Virus record (IMG/VR): IMGVR_UViG_3300036832_001439
Location: 1-42,695 of that record
Reading direction: 5' to 3' (one strand)
Length of the DNA stretch: 42,695 nucleotides
From: a virus
In this document: positions 7,345 through 16,500 of the stretch, piece after piece
How positions within the stretch are numbered: the stretch's first letter is position 1
Layout: the number at the start of each line of letters is the position of its first letter
Translations under genes and position numbers: made by a program
The notes under the pieces: generated by a model
Told to the model about the DNA's origin: nothing
What the model saw: the letters and a program-made list of their open reading frames with translations, nothing else
Databases searched by the model: none

Positions 7345-7965
7345 ATGGCCGACATGCGGGCGTGGCCGTATGAGGCGTTCGAGGCCGATCACGTCAGCGG
7401 CAAGCGGATCTGCAACGGCTGGGTCCACAACATCCGCTGGGCGGTGATGGGCCGCTCGGGCTACATCGCCGGCGCCAACGGCTATGCCCAGATCCCCTGG
7501 GAGGGCCACCCGTGGACCGGCTGCACCGACTACGACGACTTGGACGTGTCGGTGCACGGCGGGCTCACCTACGGCCCGAAACCATCCCTCGACTTCTGGG
7601 AGGCCACCGATGCGCTGATCCAGGAGACCGCCGGCACCGACCACCCGATCGTGATCCCGGGCTTCTACGACAAGCCGCGCCCGCCGGCGCACCCGGCCGT
7701 CACCTTCGCCGACTGTGGTGGCTGGATCGGCTTCGACACCCTGCACGCCTGGGACGTCTGGTCCGATGAGGAACTGGCCCGGATGGGCCTGGTCTGCACC
7801 GAGGAGGCGTTTCGCCGGGCGCTGTACGGCACCGCGTCGGAGTACCAGGTGCACTGGACGCTGGAACTGGTCACCGCCGCAGCGATGGACCTGGCTCGTC
7901 AGATCCATGTGGTCGGCGAGATGGCCGACATCGAGTACATCGGATTGCGGAAGGAGAAGGGTTAG
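7345..7965 (+). CDS. Phage hypothetical protein of the 'VHGGLTY / GFDTLHA' type
   Basis: ATG 7345 lies 4 bases after the previous stop. The 206-aa protein contains GHPWTGCTDYDDLDVSVHGG followed by LTYG, and later WIGFDTLHAWD. This pairing is typical of a widespread family of phage and bacterial proteins without known function, in which the conserved H, D and G residues cluster as if around an active or ligand site. It ends the operon; a 10-bp hairpin follows immediately. Family assignment is by motif only. Confidence 0.7.
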   Translation: MADMRAWPYEAFEADHVSGKRICNGWVHNIRWAVMGRSGYIAGANGYAQIPWEGHPWTGCTDYDDLDVSVHGGLTYGPKPSLDFWEATDALIQETAGTDHPIVIPGFYDKPRPPAHPAVTFADCGGWIGFDTLHAWDVWSDEELARMGLVCTEEAFRRALYGTASEYQVHWTLELVTAAAMDLARQIHVVGEMADIEYIGLRKEKG

Positions 7966-7972
7966 AGTACGA

Positions 7973-8004
7973 CCAGCCCCCGGACCTGTGAGAACGGGGG
8001 CTGG
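7973..8004 (+). terminator. Hairpin after the 4593-7965 operon
   Basis: CCAGCCCCCG (7973-7982) and CGGGGGCTGG (7995-8004) form a perfect 10-bp stem with a 12-base loop. There is no T tract, so termination may need a factor, or the hairpin may be part of the leader of the next gene. Confidence 0.6.
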
Positions 8005-8011
8005 CCAGCAA

Positions 8012-8086
8012 GGGCGATGAAGCGCCCGTTGACGTCATCCTATTCGGGATGACCGAGCGCACCGCCGGAAAGGCACCTCATGGTGC
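8012..8086 (+). promoter_or_regulatory. Hairpin-rich leader of the ParB-like gene
   Basis: Three further inverted repeats follow in quick succession: GGGCG/CGCCC (8012-8016 with 8023-8027), GTCATCC/GGATGAC (8034-8040 with 8047-8053), and GCACC/GGTGC (8073-8077 with 8082-8086). The last one holds the first two bases of the ATG at 8080-8082 in its 4-base loop and the G in its stem. This arrangement could hide the start codon, giving translational control, or the second repeat could be an operator. No clear -10 box was found. Confidence 0.4.
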
Positions 8087-8871
8087 TCGTCAAGAGGAAG
8101 GTCATCAAGACCTTCGAGAAGATCAGGGTCAGGGATCTGCACGTCGATCCTGTCGTGCAACGCCTGATCAACCCCAAGCAGCTGACCAAGCTGGAGGCCG
8201 ACTGGGATCGGCTCTACGTCGGCACCCTGCTCGTCTCGCGGCGCAAGGACGGGTCGTGCTGGCTCATCGACGGCCAGCACCGCAACGAGGTGGCCCGGCG
8301 CATCGAGGGTGAGGACTTCGAGATGGACTGCGAGGTCCATACCGGGCTCACCCGCCGGCAAGAGGCGCGGATGCACCTCAAGCTGAACAAGCAGCGTCTG
8401 GGCGAACGTCCGTTCGACACGTTCCGGATCAGCCTGTTCTCGGGCGAGCCGATCGAGATCGCCATGGACGCGGCGGTGCGGTCGCGCAACCTGGAGATCG
8501 CAGCATCACCGTCGGTGAACAAGATCGGTGCCATCGACTCGGCCCGGCGCATCGTGGTCAAGGGCGGCGCCGTGCTGCTGGCCGACACCCTGGAGGTGGC
8601 CGAGGCAGCCTGGGGACGCGAACCGGACTCCTGGGACAACATGATCATCCAGGCCATCGCCACGGCGATCCACAAGAACCCGACGAACATCGACCTCAAG
8701 CGTCTGTCCACGACGTTGGGCCGGCGCACGGTCGGAGGGTGGAAAGCCGCGGCCATCGCCATCACGCCTGGCGGCGGCGGTTCGGTGTCACGCTCGAACA
8801 GACTGGTCGAGTTGATCGTGACCAACTACAACTCCGGACTGCGCAAGGTCGATCGGCGCATCACCTTCTGA
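8080..8871 (+). CDS. ParB-like domain protein
   Basis: ATG 8080 has a modest binding site (GGAAAGG). The 263-aa protein has an N-terminal ParB/Srx-fold signature: a charged start, VDPVVQR, then WLIDGQHRNEVA with DGQHR at residues 64-68, and a long helical C-terminal half. Related actinophage proteins are annotated as ParB-like nuclease-domain proteins. The fold can bind CTP, act as a phosphotransferase or nick DNA, and which applies here is not visible. There is no ParA partner or HTH typical of partition ParB, so a partition role is unlikely. It is the last plus-strand gene before a strong terminator. Confidence 0.75.
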   Translation: MVLVKRKVIKTFEKIRVRDLHVDPVVQRLINPKQLTKLEADWDRLYVGTLLVSRRKDGSCWLIDGQHRNEVARRIEGEDFEMDCEVHTGLTRRQEARMHLKLNKQRLGERPFDTFRISLFSGEPIEIAMDAAVRSRNLEIAASPSVNKIGAIDSARRIVVKGGAVLLADTLEVAEAAWGREPDSWDNMIIQAIATAIHKNPTNIDLKRLSTTLGRRTVGGWKAAAIAITPGGGGSVSRSNRLVELIVTNYNSGLRKVDRRITF

Positions 8872-8878
8872 ACAACCT

Positions 8879-8921
8879 GGCCCTGGCCGTCCCTTCGGGG
8901 GCGGTCAGGGCCTATTTTTTT
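8879..8921 (+). terminator. Strong rho-independent terminator at the convergent junction
   Basis: GGCCCTGgCCG...CGGtCAGGGCC (8879-8889 with 8902-8912), with inner CCC/GGG pairs and a TTCG loop, is followed by TATTTTTTT. It ends the left-arm plus-strand transcription before the minus-strand virion operon. On the minus strand the same hairpin lacks a T tract and is at best weak. Confidence 0.92.
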
Positions 8922-8943
8922 GCCCAAAAGAAGTTGATCTTGG

Positions 8944-9315
8944 TCAACTCGGCACCCCGAGCGAGACCGCGTAGGTGTGCGCAGCGATCTTCATCGAGCC
9001 GCCGGCGAGCACGCTGACCGGGGTGTCCAGCGGCGCGCAGGTCAGCAGGTGCCCGTTGTACTGCGCGTCCCAGAAACCGATCCAGGAAATCTTGGCCGCC
9101 GGCAGACCGATGAAGACCGAGTCGCTGGCGATCCAGGTGGTGCGGGTGCCGAACATCGCGAAGGCCGCCGGCTGGCGCAGGTAGGTGCCGCCGCTGACCT
9201 CGGACTGGGTAGCGCCGTTGACGATCGGGCTGGACAGATGCAGGCTCGTCCAGCAGCCGTGGCCGAAGGTCGCCAGCCACAGGCCGGCAACGTAGTCGGT
9301 GACATAACCGTTCAT
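8944..9315 (-). CDS. Tail fibre-like small virion protein
   Basis: ATG 9315 overlaps the upstream stop (ATGA). The 123-aa protein has the pattern SEVSGGTYLRQPAAF ... ISWIGFWDAQYNGHLL ... VLAGGSMKI, which matches a common phage tail-fibre-like family (SGGSYAR, WG-x-x-x-FGLFDA, and a G.L ending) found near the distal tail. The product of 12595-13047 has the same layout, so the two are likely paralogs. Probable structural role at the tail tip or as a decoration. It is the last gene of the virion operon. Confidence 0.7.
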   Translation of the reverse strand: MNGYVTDYVAGLWLATFGHGCWTSLHLSSPIVNGATQSEVSGGTYLRQPAAFAMFGTRTTWIASDSVFIGLPAAKISWIGFWDAQYNGHLLTCAPLDTPVSVLAGGSMKIAAHTYAVSLGVPS

Positions 9316-11519
9316 GTGGCCCCCAGGACGTCACGGAAGCACCGGCCCAGGAAGAACACCGGCTGATTGCGTGGCAGCGCCTCGGCGTAGATCATGATGT
9401 AGACCAGGCCGGCCAGCTTGTTCTGCGCCACCTTGGCCGGATAGGTCGGGTTGAGCAGGAAGTTGGCCTTGGTGGTGTCGTAGGACCACGTCGTCTCGTC
9501 CACCAGCAGCCCGGTGACCTTGTCGTGGTCGCCGTACAGGCCCGGGTAGTAGCCGGCCCGCTGGTAGTAGTTGCCCCAGCCGAGCATGAAGCTGTCCTGG
9601 TGGTTGGTGAAGTCACCGCTCACCTTGGGCGAGCCGTCCGGGTAGATCGACTCGAACGCACCGGGGAAGAACGGGTAGTGCTGGCCGGCGTGGTTTTTCA
9701 GGCTGGCCAGGTAGGACGGGTTGGTCTTGTCCTTGGGGATCATCGGCATCGACGTCGGGTTGATCCCGGCGGCGGTGTAGAAGCTGACGTGGAACGGGAT
9801 CTTCATGACGTTGCCGTTGGCGTCATAGGCCGCGATCTGGGTCATCCGGATGTTGCCGGACTGGCTCAGCAGCACGCCGATGGCATAGCGCTTGGTCCCG
9901 GACCCGGACCAGTTCTTGGTGAAGTCGGTGGACGGTTTCTCGATCCTGATGTACCAGGTCGGGTGCTTGTGCGGCGGGTACTTCTTGACCAGGTTGCGCC
10001 ACGGGAACGCCTCGTTGGCGGTGTTGTACTTGACGAACAGGTCCTTGCCGTTGGGCTGCCCGGTGATCGGTGAGGACGGGATGACGCCCGAGCCGGCCGA
10101 GTAGCTCCAACGCTTTTGCTGGTCGTTGATCTGCACCGACAGCTTGCCGACCTGCAGCGCCCGGATGGTCGAGAGGGCATCACGGCTGCGCGCGCGGACC
10201 TGCTCGATGGTCAGCAGATCGCGGAACTTGGAGTCCACGGTCAGTTCCACCGAGCCGTCGGCCACGTTGGCGGACACCTGGGCGATGTGCAGCAGCACCC
10301 CGACGCCCTTGAAGCCGTGCAGGTAGATCTGCATACCGGGCATCAACAGCCAGCGCGAGTAGGTGGCGTTGTTGCGCTCGGTGTCGACCTTGAGCGTGAT
10401 GGTGCCGGTGTAGCCGGGATGGGCGCTGCGCTGCAGCGAACTGATGGCCACCGCCTGCGCGTCGATCGGGCTGATGCCCTGGTCGAACTGCACGTGCGTC
10501 TCCTGGCGCATCACGTCCTTGGTCCACCACTTGTTGGACGTGGCTGCGGGGTAGACCTGGTGCTGCGCGGCGAAGGGCAGGTAGCCAGTCTTGCCGCCGC
10601 CGTTGGAGATCACCTCGTTGGAGAAGTCGTCGCCGCCCACGTCGGTGCCCTTGCCGAAGTAGACGTTGGCGGCCTGGGTCCAGTCCTCGTTCAGGCTGGC
10701 GCTGACCCCCGGCTGGCCCAGTGTCACCTCATGGGTGTAGCTGTCGATGCTGTAGCGGATCTGGCGCACCAGCAGCTGCGGCTTGCGCCCGTAGTTGAGG
10801 ATCACCGTCCACTGCGAGCCGTCCGGCACGAACATCATCGAGAGCAGGCCCTGGATGTAGCTGGTCAGCCGCTTGTCCCACGAGCCGGTCGAACGGGTCA
10901 CCAGCCCGGTCCACTTGTCGCCGGTCTTGACCCCTTGCGGGCGCAGTTCGGCGAACCCGGTCAGTGCCGAGGCCGGCACCGTGGTGGTCCAGTAGGACGG
11001 GAAGGTGACGGTCAGCGCGCCGGTGTGCAGGTCAGGCGTGGTGGTCGGGTCCAGGCGCTGCTTGATGGCCAGTTCGTAGGGCAGCGGCGAGACGATGAAC
11101 TGCGGCTCGGCCAGGAAGTTGTCCACCTGGTAGAGCGCGCCCTTGCACTGGACGCTGACTGAGGAACTGCTCTCGTCCTGGGCGTAGGCCAGGGAGGCGA
11201 TGTAGCCCTCCCAGCGCCACGTGGTGGAGGCCAGCCCGGTGCTGGCATAGACCCAGGTGATGTTGACGTCAGCGCCCTGGTGCAGCCAGAACAGGTCGCC
11301 CTCGCCGGGCTGCTCGTACGCGGTGATCTGCGGGAAGGAAATCTCTGCGGTGGACGGCCCGAACGGGTCGGCGAACACGTAGCTGGACAACTGGGCCGGG
11401 ATGTTGCGGAAGTACGTCACGTCCACCGCGGCATGACCGGGCCGGGTGACCCAGACCCGGTGCTGGCCGGCGTCGCTGCGGTCCACCACCTGCTGGGTCC
11501 ACGGCTGCGGTGCGCTCAT
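9312..11519 (-). CDS. Minor tail protein, tail hub-like
   Basis: The start is ATG 11519 (ATGA overlap with the upstream stop); the frame is open further but reads as shadow. The 735-aa protein has an N-terminal beta-rich domain (VTYFRNIPAQLSSYVFADPF, ISFPQITAYEQPGEGD) and a long middle with MPGMQIYLHGFKGVGVLLHI and VELTVDSKFRDLLTI. The second is a typical ending of gp27/gpD-type tail hub folds in actinophages. The C-terminal third (from about 500) looks like a separate beta-rich receptor or carbohydrate module. It lies after the tape measure among distal tail genes, as expected for the baseplate hub. Confidence 0.75.
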   Translation of the reverse strand: MSAPQPWTQQVVDRSDAGQHRVWVTRPGHAAVDVTYFRNIPAQLSSYVFADPFGPSTAEISFPQITAYEQPGEGDLFWLHQGADVNITWVYASTGLASTTWRWEGYIASLAYAQDESSSSVSVQCKGALYQVDNFLAEPQFIVSPLPYELAIKQRLDPTTTPDLHTGALTVTFPSYWTTTVPASALTGFAELRPQGVKTGDKWTGLVTRSTGSWDKRLTSYIQGLLSMMFVPDGSQWTVILNYGRKPQLLVRQIRYSIDSYTHEVTLGQPGVSASLNEDWTQAANVYFGKGTDVGGDDFSNEVISNGGGKTGYLPFAAQHQVYPAATSNKWWTKDVMRQETHVQFDQGISPIDAQAVAISSLQRSAHPGYTGTITLKVDTERNNATYSRWLLMPGMQIYLHGFKGVGVLLHIAQVSANVADGSVELTVDSKFRDLLTIEQVRARSRDALSTIRALQVGKLSVQINDQQKRWSYSAGSGVIPSSPITGQPNGKDLFVKYNTANEAFPWRNLVKKYPPHKHPTWYIRIEKPSTDFTKNWSGSGTKRYAIGVLLSQSGNIRMTQIAAYDANGNVMKIPFHVSFYTAAGINPTSMPMIPKDKTNPSYLASLKNHAGQHYPFFPGAFESIYPDGSPKVSGDFTNHQDSFMLGWGNYYQRAGYYPGLYGDHDKVTGLLVDETTWSYDTTKANFLLNPTYPAKVAQNKLAGLVYIMIYAEALPRNQPVFFLGRCFRDVLGAT

Positions 11520-12598
11520 TTGTCGATTCCGTAGCAGGAGGTGACCGCGGCCAGCGCGGTGGCGATCTCGGTGGTGCTCAGCAGGTGGTCGAAGTAGTTG
11601 ACCTCGTACAGGATCATGCTGGCCGAGGTGCTCGCGCTGACCAGGTTGCGGGCTCGGCCCAGCGCGTAGCTGGTGTCCATCGACTGCCGCACCTGGGCGG
11701 GCCCGTTGACCACCGAGGTCAGGTTCTTCGGCCCGACCCGGCGCGCGCCGATCGCCATGCCGAAGTTCGCCATCCAGGCCACCGGACGCGAGCCGGTCAA
11801 CACCGCGTAGTTGGCCGCGGCCTGCACCGGTGAGATCGGCACACCGTTGAAGTCGACCCCGCCGTACTGCCACACCGAGATCCCGGTGGGGGTCAGCTGC
11901 AGTTCCTGCTGCAACCCGTTGGCCGAGTCGGCCTGGTTGAACGGCAGGTCACGGTAGCCGAAGATCTCATCGCCGGTGACCAGCACCGAGTGCAGGGTCT
12001 GGCCGGCCAGCAACGGCATCAGCGCCGCCACGATCAGCCAGGTCACTCCCTTGTCGCTGGCCTGATCGTTGATGCTGACCTGGGTCGACATGTTCGTGGC
12101 CTGGCTGGCATCGAAGACCAACCCGCTGCGCGCGAACAGTTCGTGTCCGATGGCGTAGGTGTTGTCGTCGTTGAACAGTGGCCGGAAGACGTCATAGCTG
12201 GTCCAGGGGTTGAGCCCGTCGTTGCCCTTGGCATCCATGCCGACCCAGGTCATCGTCTCCTCGTCACCGCTGATCGCCTGGTCATCGGCGATCCAGCGCA
12301 GCGTGGCACCGGTGTTGACCGCCCGCGGCAGCGGCCGGGTGGTGGGCGTTTCGGCCAGCCCCGGTGTGTAGGTCACCGTCACCGGCACGGTGGCGTCGAA
12401 GATCGGCGGGGAGACCGGGATGCCGTTCATCAACAGATAGTCGTTCATCACCGCGCGGTAGTGCCGCAACGGCACGATCTGCGGCGGCGGTGGTTGGTAG
12501 GGCGTGTCCAGTTCCATGATCATGGATGCGCGCATCTCGACCTGCAGCGGCATCCCGATGTAGGTTGTCGCGGTCTCGGCACCGGCTGGGTTGGTCAT
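11516..12598 (-). CDS. Minor tail protein, possible lectin-like (LamG/ConA) fold
   Basis: ATG 12598 overlaps the previous stop (ATGA). The 360-aa protein is beta-rich. Its end, SMILYEVNYFDHLLSTTEIA then a short helix and YGIDK, resembles the terminal strand and helix of concanavalin-like/LamG domains in secreted and tail proteins (E-x-x-x-Y-x-x-x-L-S-x-x-E ... YG). The N-terminal region with PPPPQIVPLRHYRA looks like a linker or attachment segment. Likely part of the tail tip and perhaps a cell-surface glycan binder; the lectin assignment is tentative. Confidence 0.6.
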   Translation of the reverse strand: MTNPAGAETATTYIGMPLQVEMRASMIMELDTPYQPPPPQIVPLRHYRAVMNDYLLMNGIPVSPPIFDATVPVTVTYTPGLAETPTTRPLPRAVNTGATLRWIADDQAISGDEETMTWVGMDAKGNDGLNPWTSYDVFRPLFNDDNTYAIGHELFARSGLVFDASQATNMSTQVSINDQASDKGVTWLIVAALMPLLAGQTLHSVLVTGDEIFGYRDLPFNQADSANGLQQELQLTPTGISVWQYGGVDFNGVPISPVQAAANYAVLTGSRPVAWMANFGMAIGARRVGPKNLTSVVNGPAQVRQSMDTSYALGRARNLVSASTSASMILYEVNYFDHLLSTTEIATALAAVTSCYGIDK

Positions 12599-13047
12599 GT
12601 CGGCTCGTAGTTCGCGCTGATCGAGGACAGCGAGATCAGCAGACCGCCGGGCTTGACCGACAGCTGGCTCAACTCCTGCGGCGCCTGCGCCGGGGTCAGC
12701 AGCCCGAAGATGAGCACGTTGCCCGAGCCCACGGTGGCCACGTCGCACAGCGCGAAGGCGGTCAGCCGCCCCCAGTCGGTGTCGGCGCCGACGATCGGCC
12801 AGACGATGGTGGCTGCATTGATCACCTCGTCGTAGCCCGAGGACACCCAGTGTGCGGTGTCATTCGGCACCGCCACCCGCGCGTAGTTGGCAGTGATCGA
12901 CGGCTCGCTCAGGTCCGCGCCGTCATCGTTGTTGTCCGGGATGTCTTGGCACAGCGCGATGTAGTAGTTGGCCGGCGGCGTCGTGACTCGACCGAACAGC
13001 AGCGACAGGAAGTACGACGAACCGTAGGAGGAAACGAAGCTGGTCAC
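12595..13047 (-). CDS. Tail fibre-like minor tail protein
   Basis: I chose GTG 13047, which forms a GTGA overlap with the upstream stop; the frame continues upstream only as shadow of the neighbour. The 150-aa sequence (FLSLLFGRVTTPPANYYIAL, LSEPSITANYARVAV, DWGRLTAFALCDVATVGSGN) follows the same pattern as the gene at 8944: an 'Y.AL' opening, an E-P/YARV motif, W-G-x-x-T-x-F, then a G-N-x-L strand. This is a common small tail-fibre-like family in actinophages. Structural role inferred. Confidence 0.7.
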   Translation of the reverse strand: MTSFVSSYGSSYFLSLLFGRVTTPPANYYIALCQDIPDNNDDGADLSEPSITANYARVAVPNDTAHWVSSGYDEVINAATIVWPIVGADTDWGRLTAFALCDVATVGSGNVLIFGLLTPAQAPQELSQLSVKPGGLLISLSSISANYEPT

Positions 13048-13547
13048 GTCAGCGGCCCCATGGTCACCGCAGGAAGCCGTGGCACCGCGAATTTGAACAG
13101 CACCTGGCGGGCGAAGGCGTTGGTGTGGGTGAAGTCCATGGTGTAGTCGGCCATCTCGCAGTTCCAGGTGTAGGCCATCTCGTCCAGCGAGTAGATCAGC
13201 TGGTAGGCCGGCTGGGAGACAGCCTCGATCAGGTCCGACAGGTTCTGGGCCAGATCGGTCTGGTTGTCCCCGAGCACCCACACCGCGACGTTCTCGACCA
13301 CGGTGTCCGGCACCGCCGAGACGGTGAACTTGCCGGCTACGTAGGGGCCCTGCACCTGGTTACGGCGCCAGGTCATGGTCGAGGCCTGGAACGAGGATGC
13401 CTCCACGATGTATTTGATGTGGTCGTCCAGGGACATCATCCCGTCCCAGTTGGTCAGCCAGCAGCGGAAGTCCGCCTCGCCCCACTTGGTCGGGACGTCA
13501 GCCGAACCACCGCTGGTGATGATCGACGGAGTGACTCGGGTAGCCAT
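13044..13547 (-). CDS. Distal tail (Dit-like) minor tail protein by position
   Basis: Start ATG 13547 overlaps the tape-measure stop by one base; GTG 13550 one codon upstream is also possible. The 167-aa protein (SLDDHIKYIVEASSFQASTM, VWVLGDNQTDLAQNLSDLIE) resembles the first gene after the tape measure in other actinophage siphoviruses, where distal-tail proteins lie. No catalytic motif. Role inferred mainly from synteny. Confidence 0.65.
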   Translation of the reverse strand: MATRVTPSIITSGGSADVPTKWGEADFRCWLTNWDGMMSLDDHIKYIVEASSFQASTMTWRRNQVQGPYVAGKFTVSAVPDTVVENVAVWVLGDNQTDLAQNLSDLIEAVSQPAYQLIYSLDEMAYTWNCEMADYTMDFTHTNAFARQVLFKFAVPRLPAVTMGPLT

Positions 13548-16500
13548 CACACACCTGCCTGCGACGCGGTTGCCAGGCCCGGGTTGGTCAGCGCCCGCAG
13601 CCGCGCCTTGTTCTGCAGGGCAACGGCCATCGCGTTCGGGTCCTGGGCCTGCACGGTGATCTCACCGGTGAAGTTGGTGGAGGAGTCCACGTGGGTGTGA
13701 TTGATCGTCTGAGCGACCGGGCTGGCGTACTGCCTGCCCATCCGTGCCGACCCAGCCGCGTGGTTCATCTGCTGGGCCAGATGCAGGATGAAGTCCACCC
13801 CGCGCTGGTTGAGCGGCAGCACCGCCTCCGGGCCGCGTTCGCCGAGGTGCGCCGTTCGGCCACCGTGCACGACTCCACCCTCGGCCAAGTACACCTTCGC
13901 GAAGTCCTTGCCCTCCGGGCTGGGCCGCTCACCGGGGTCTGCGCCGGGTGCCTGGTGGCCGCGTGAGGCGGCCAGCGTCTCTCCGGTGGTGCCGGGCGGT
14001 GCCGCCCAGCCGATCTCGATACCGGTGGACCCACCGGTCGCCTTCCCGATGGTCGCCCCGCCGGCCACATGCTGACCGATGCGCACCGATGGCCGGATGT
14101 CCTCGGCGTAGTACACGTAGCCGCGACCACCGCTGAGCGGGTGATCGAGCTTCAGGGTGATGAACGCCCCGGCGCCGGGCCAGCCAGAATTGTGCAGGTT
14201 GACGATTTTGCCGGGGCCCACCGCGTACACCGAACCCGCACCGGTCCAGTCCACGCCCTGGTCGGTGCGCCCTCGATGCAGCGACGCGGAGACCGGCTTG
14301 TGACTGTTCGAGGCGTTCGCTGCGTGGATCTGGGCGTAGTACGCGGTGGCCGAGGCCGGGCGCTTGTTGGTCTTGTCGCCGCTGACCTCGTACTTGGCGT
14401 TGATCAGGTTGGCCGCCAGCGCCGCGCTCGGCTCGGCGTTCAGTTGCCCTGCGCTGACGTAGCCGCCGCCTTTCAGTTCCGCAACCATGAAGTTGATCTG
14501 CGTCTGCAAATCGGAGATCGGCTTGTGGTGCGCGTTCGCGTAGCGCTGCAACGCCGCCAGTCGGTTGCCCTGCCACTGCACGATGCCGTAGGCGGTGCCG
14601 TCACTGGCGGTGGGGTTGAAGTTCGACTCGTGCACGATGTTGCCCATCAGCCCGGCGATGGCGGTCTCGGAGAACCCGGCGGCTGCCAGCCCGGCATAGA
14701 CCTTGCCCTTGTTGCCAGTGAACGGGTTGGCGCCGCCGGCCCCACCACCACCGCTACCGCTGCCTGAGTACGTGATGTTGACACTGTGGAACTCGTCCTC
14801 GGCTGCCTGGAAAAAGGCGTGCAGGTTGCCCTTGGAGGTCGCCAGCGCCCTGGCCATGATCTGGTTGGCGGTGCCGTAGGCCTCGGTGGCGAAGTCGTTG
14901 ACGTCGTGCAGGGACCGCTTGAGCGAGGTCTCGTAGTCGGTCCGCATGTTGGTCATCTGGACGTTGAAGTCATGCTCGGAGTTCTGCGTCTGTTCCTTGA
15001 AGTCGTCGGCGTTCTGCTGGGTGATCGTCTGGAAGTCGGTCTGGGCGTTCTTCTCCTGCAGCTTGAACGCCTTCTCGGCGCGCGACATCGCGTTGTCGAA
15101 GTCGGTCTTGGCATCGTTGGCCGCGGTGTCGAACTGGTGCTTCATGTTGCGCCACTCGGTGGAGGACTGGTCGGTGGCCAGGCCCTTGGTCCACTTCAGC
15201 CGGCCCTTGATCGAGTCGTTGTAGGACTTGATCAGCGTCGGGTTGGCGGCCAGGTCGGAGTAGGTACGCGCCAGTTGCTGGATGTTCTTCGGGTCTGAGA
15301 GGCCGAGCACGTCGATGGCGTTTTGCGAAAGGCCCATCTTGCGCAGCGCATCCAGCTGTTTGCCGGCGTCCTTGTACGCCTGGTTCTGGGTGCTCATGTT
15401 CTGCAGCACCATGCTGGCGTCGTTGACCGACTGGGCCTGCATCTGGCTGTACGGGTCCAGGCTCTGCGCCACACCCTTGACGTACTGCTGCTCCTGGTAG
15501 ATGAAGTCACGGGTGGCCCGCGCGCGCGACTTGTTGTAGTCCTCGGTGGACTGCTTCATCTGCAGCTGGAACGCCGTTTCGCTGCGGCTCTGCTGCAGGT
15601 GGAACTGCGTATCCGAGCGTTCGACCTGCTTGTGATAATCGAAATTCGCGCGCTCCATCTGCAGGTTGAACTGCTCGGTGGATCGGCTGACCTGAAGGTT
15701 GTAGTCCTCCGCACTGCGCTGGCGCTGGATGTTGAAACTGTGCATCGCCAGCAGATACTGCTGGGCCTGGCTGTACACGCCCTGCTGGGCCTGGATCTGC
15801 TGGTCCCTGATCCGAGCACGCTCCTGCGGTGCGTTCGGGTCGTTCGGGTCGATCGCTGCCTTCTGCTGGCGCAGCGAACCCAACAGCTGCGGCGCCGACA
15901 TGGTCGACTGCTTCATATCATTGATCTTGTTCGTCAAATCCAGCACGTCAGCAGTGAGTTGCTTCGTCGCTGGCTGGGACTGGTCCAGACCGGCCGACCA
16001 CTTGGAGAACGCCGCGGTGGAATCGGTCGCCGACATGCCGGCCTTGGTCAGTGAGTCGGCCGCGGCATCCACCGCGCGCGAGTAGGTGATCGGGTCCTGG
16101 CTCTTGGACCCGCCCAGCACGTCACCGATGTCCTTGGCGCCCTGCGAACCCGCCTTGATGCCGATGCTCTGCAGGTCGAACGCCTTGAAGGCGTACTGCC
16201 GGATGTTCTTCTCCTGCGCCGCCATCGCGGCCCGGTTGGCGTCCTGGGAATCCTGCATCTGCTTGAGCGCTTTTTGCGGATCGGAGTAGTCGATCTCCCC
16301 CTTCTTGCCGAAGATCCGGGTGGCCTCGTTGACGACGTTCTTGTCCTTGGAGGCGAACATCTTGGCGACGAAGTCCTGCAGGTTCGTCACGTTGCCGTAC
16401 TCGGCCGGCAGCCCGAGCTTGGTCGCCAGCGCCTTGAACCATGCTCCGGTGCCACCGATGCCGGCCCCGCCACCACCGAGTATTGATGAGGGCTGATCGG

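Noticed and set aside
8029-8057. TTGACG as a -35 box before the ParB-like gene
   Set aside because: No -10-like hexamer 16-19 bases downstream.
8912-9334. 140-codon alternative frame overlapping the last tail gene
   Set aside because: Different frame of the 8944-9315 gene; it lacks the family pattern and extends into the terminator.
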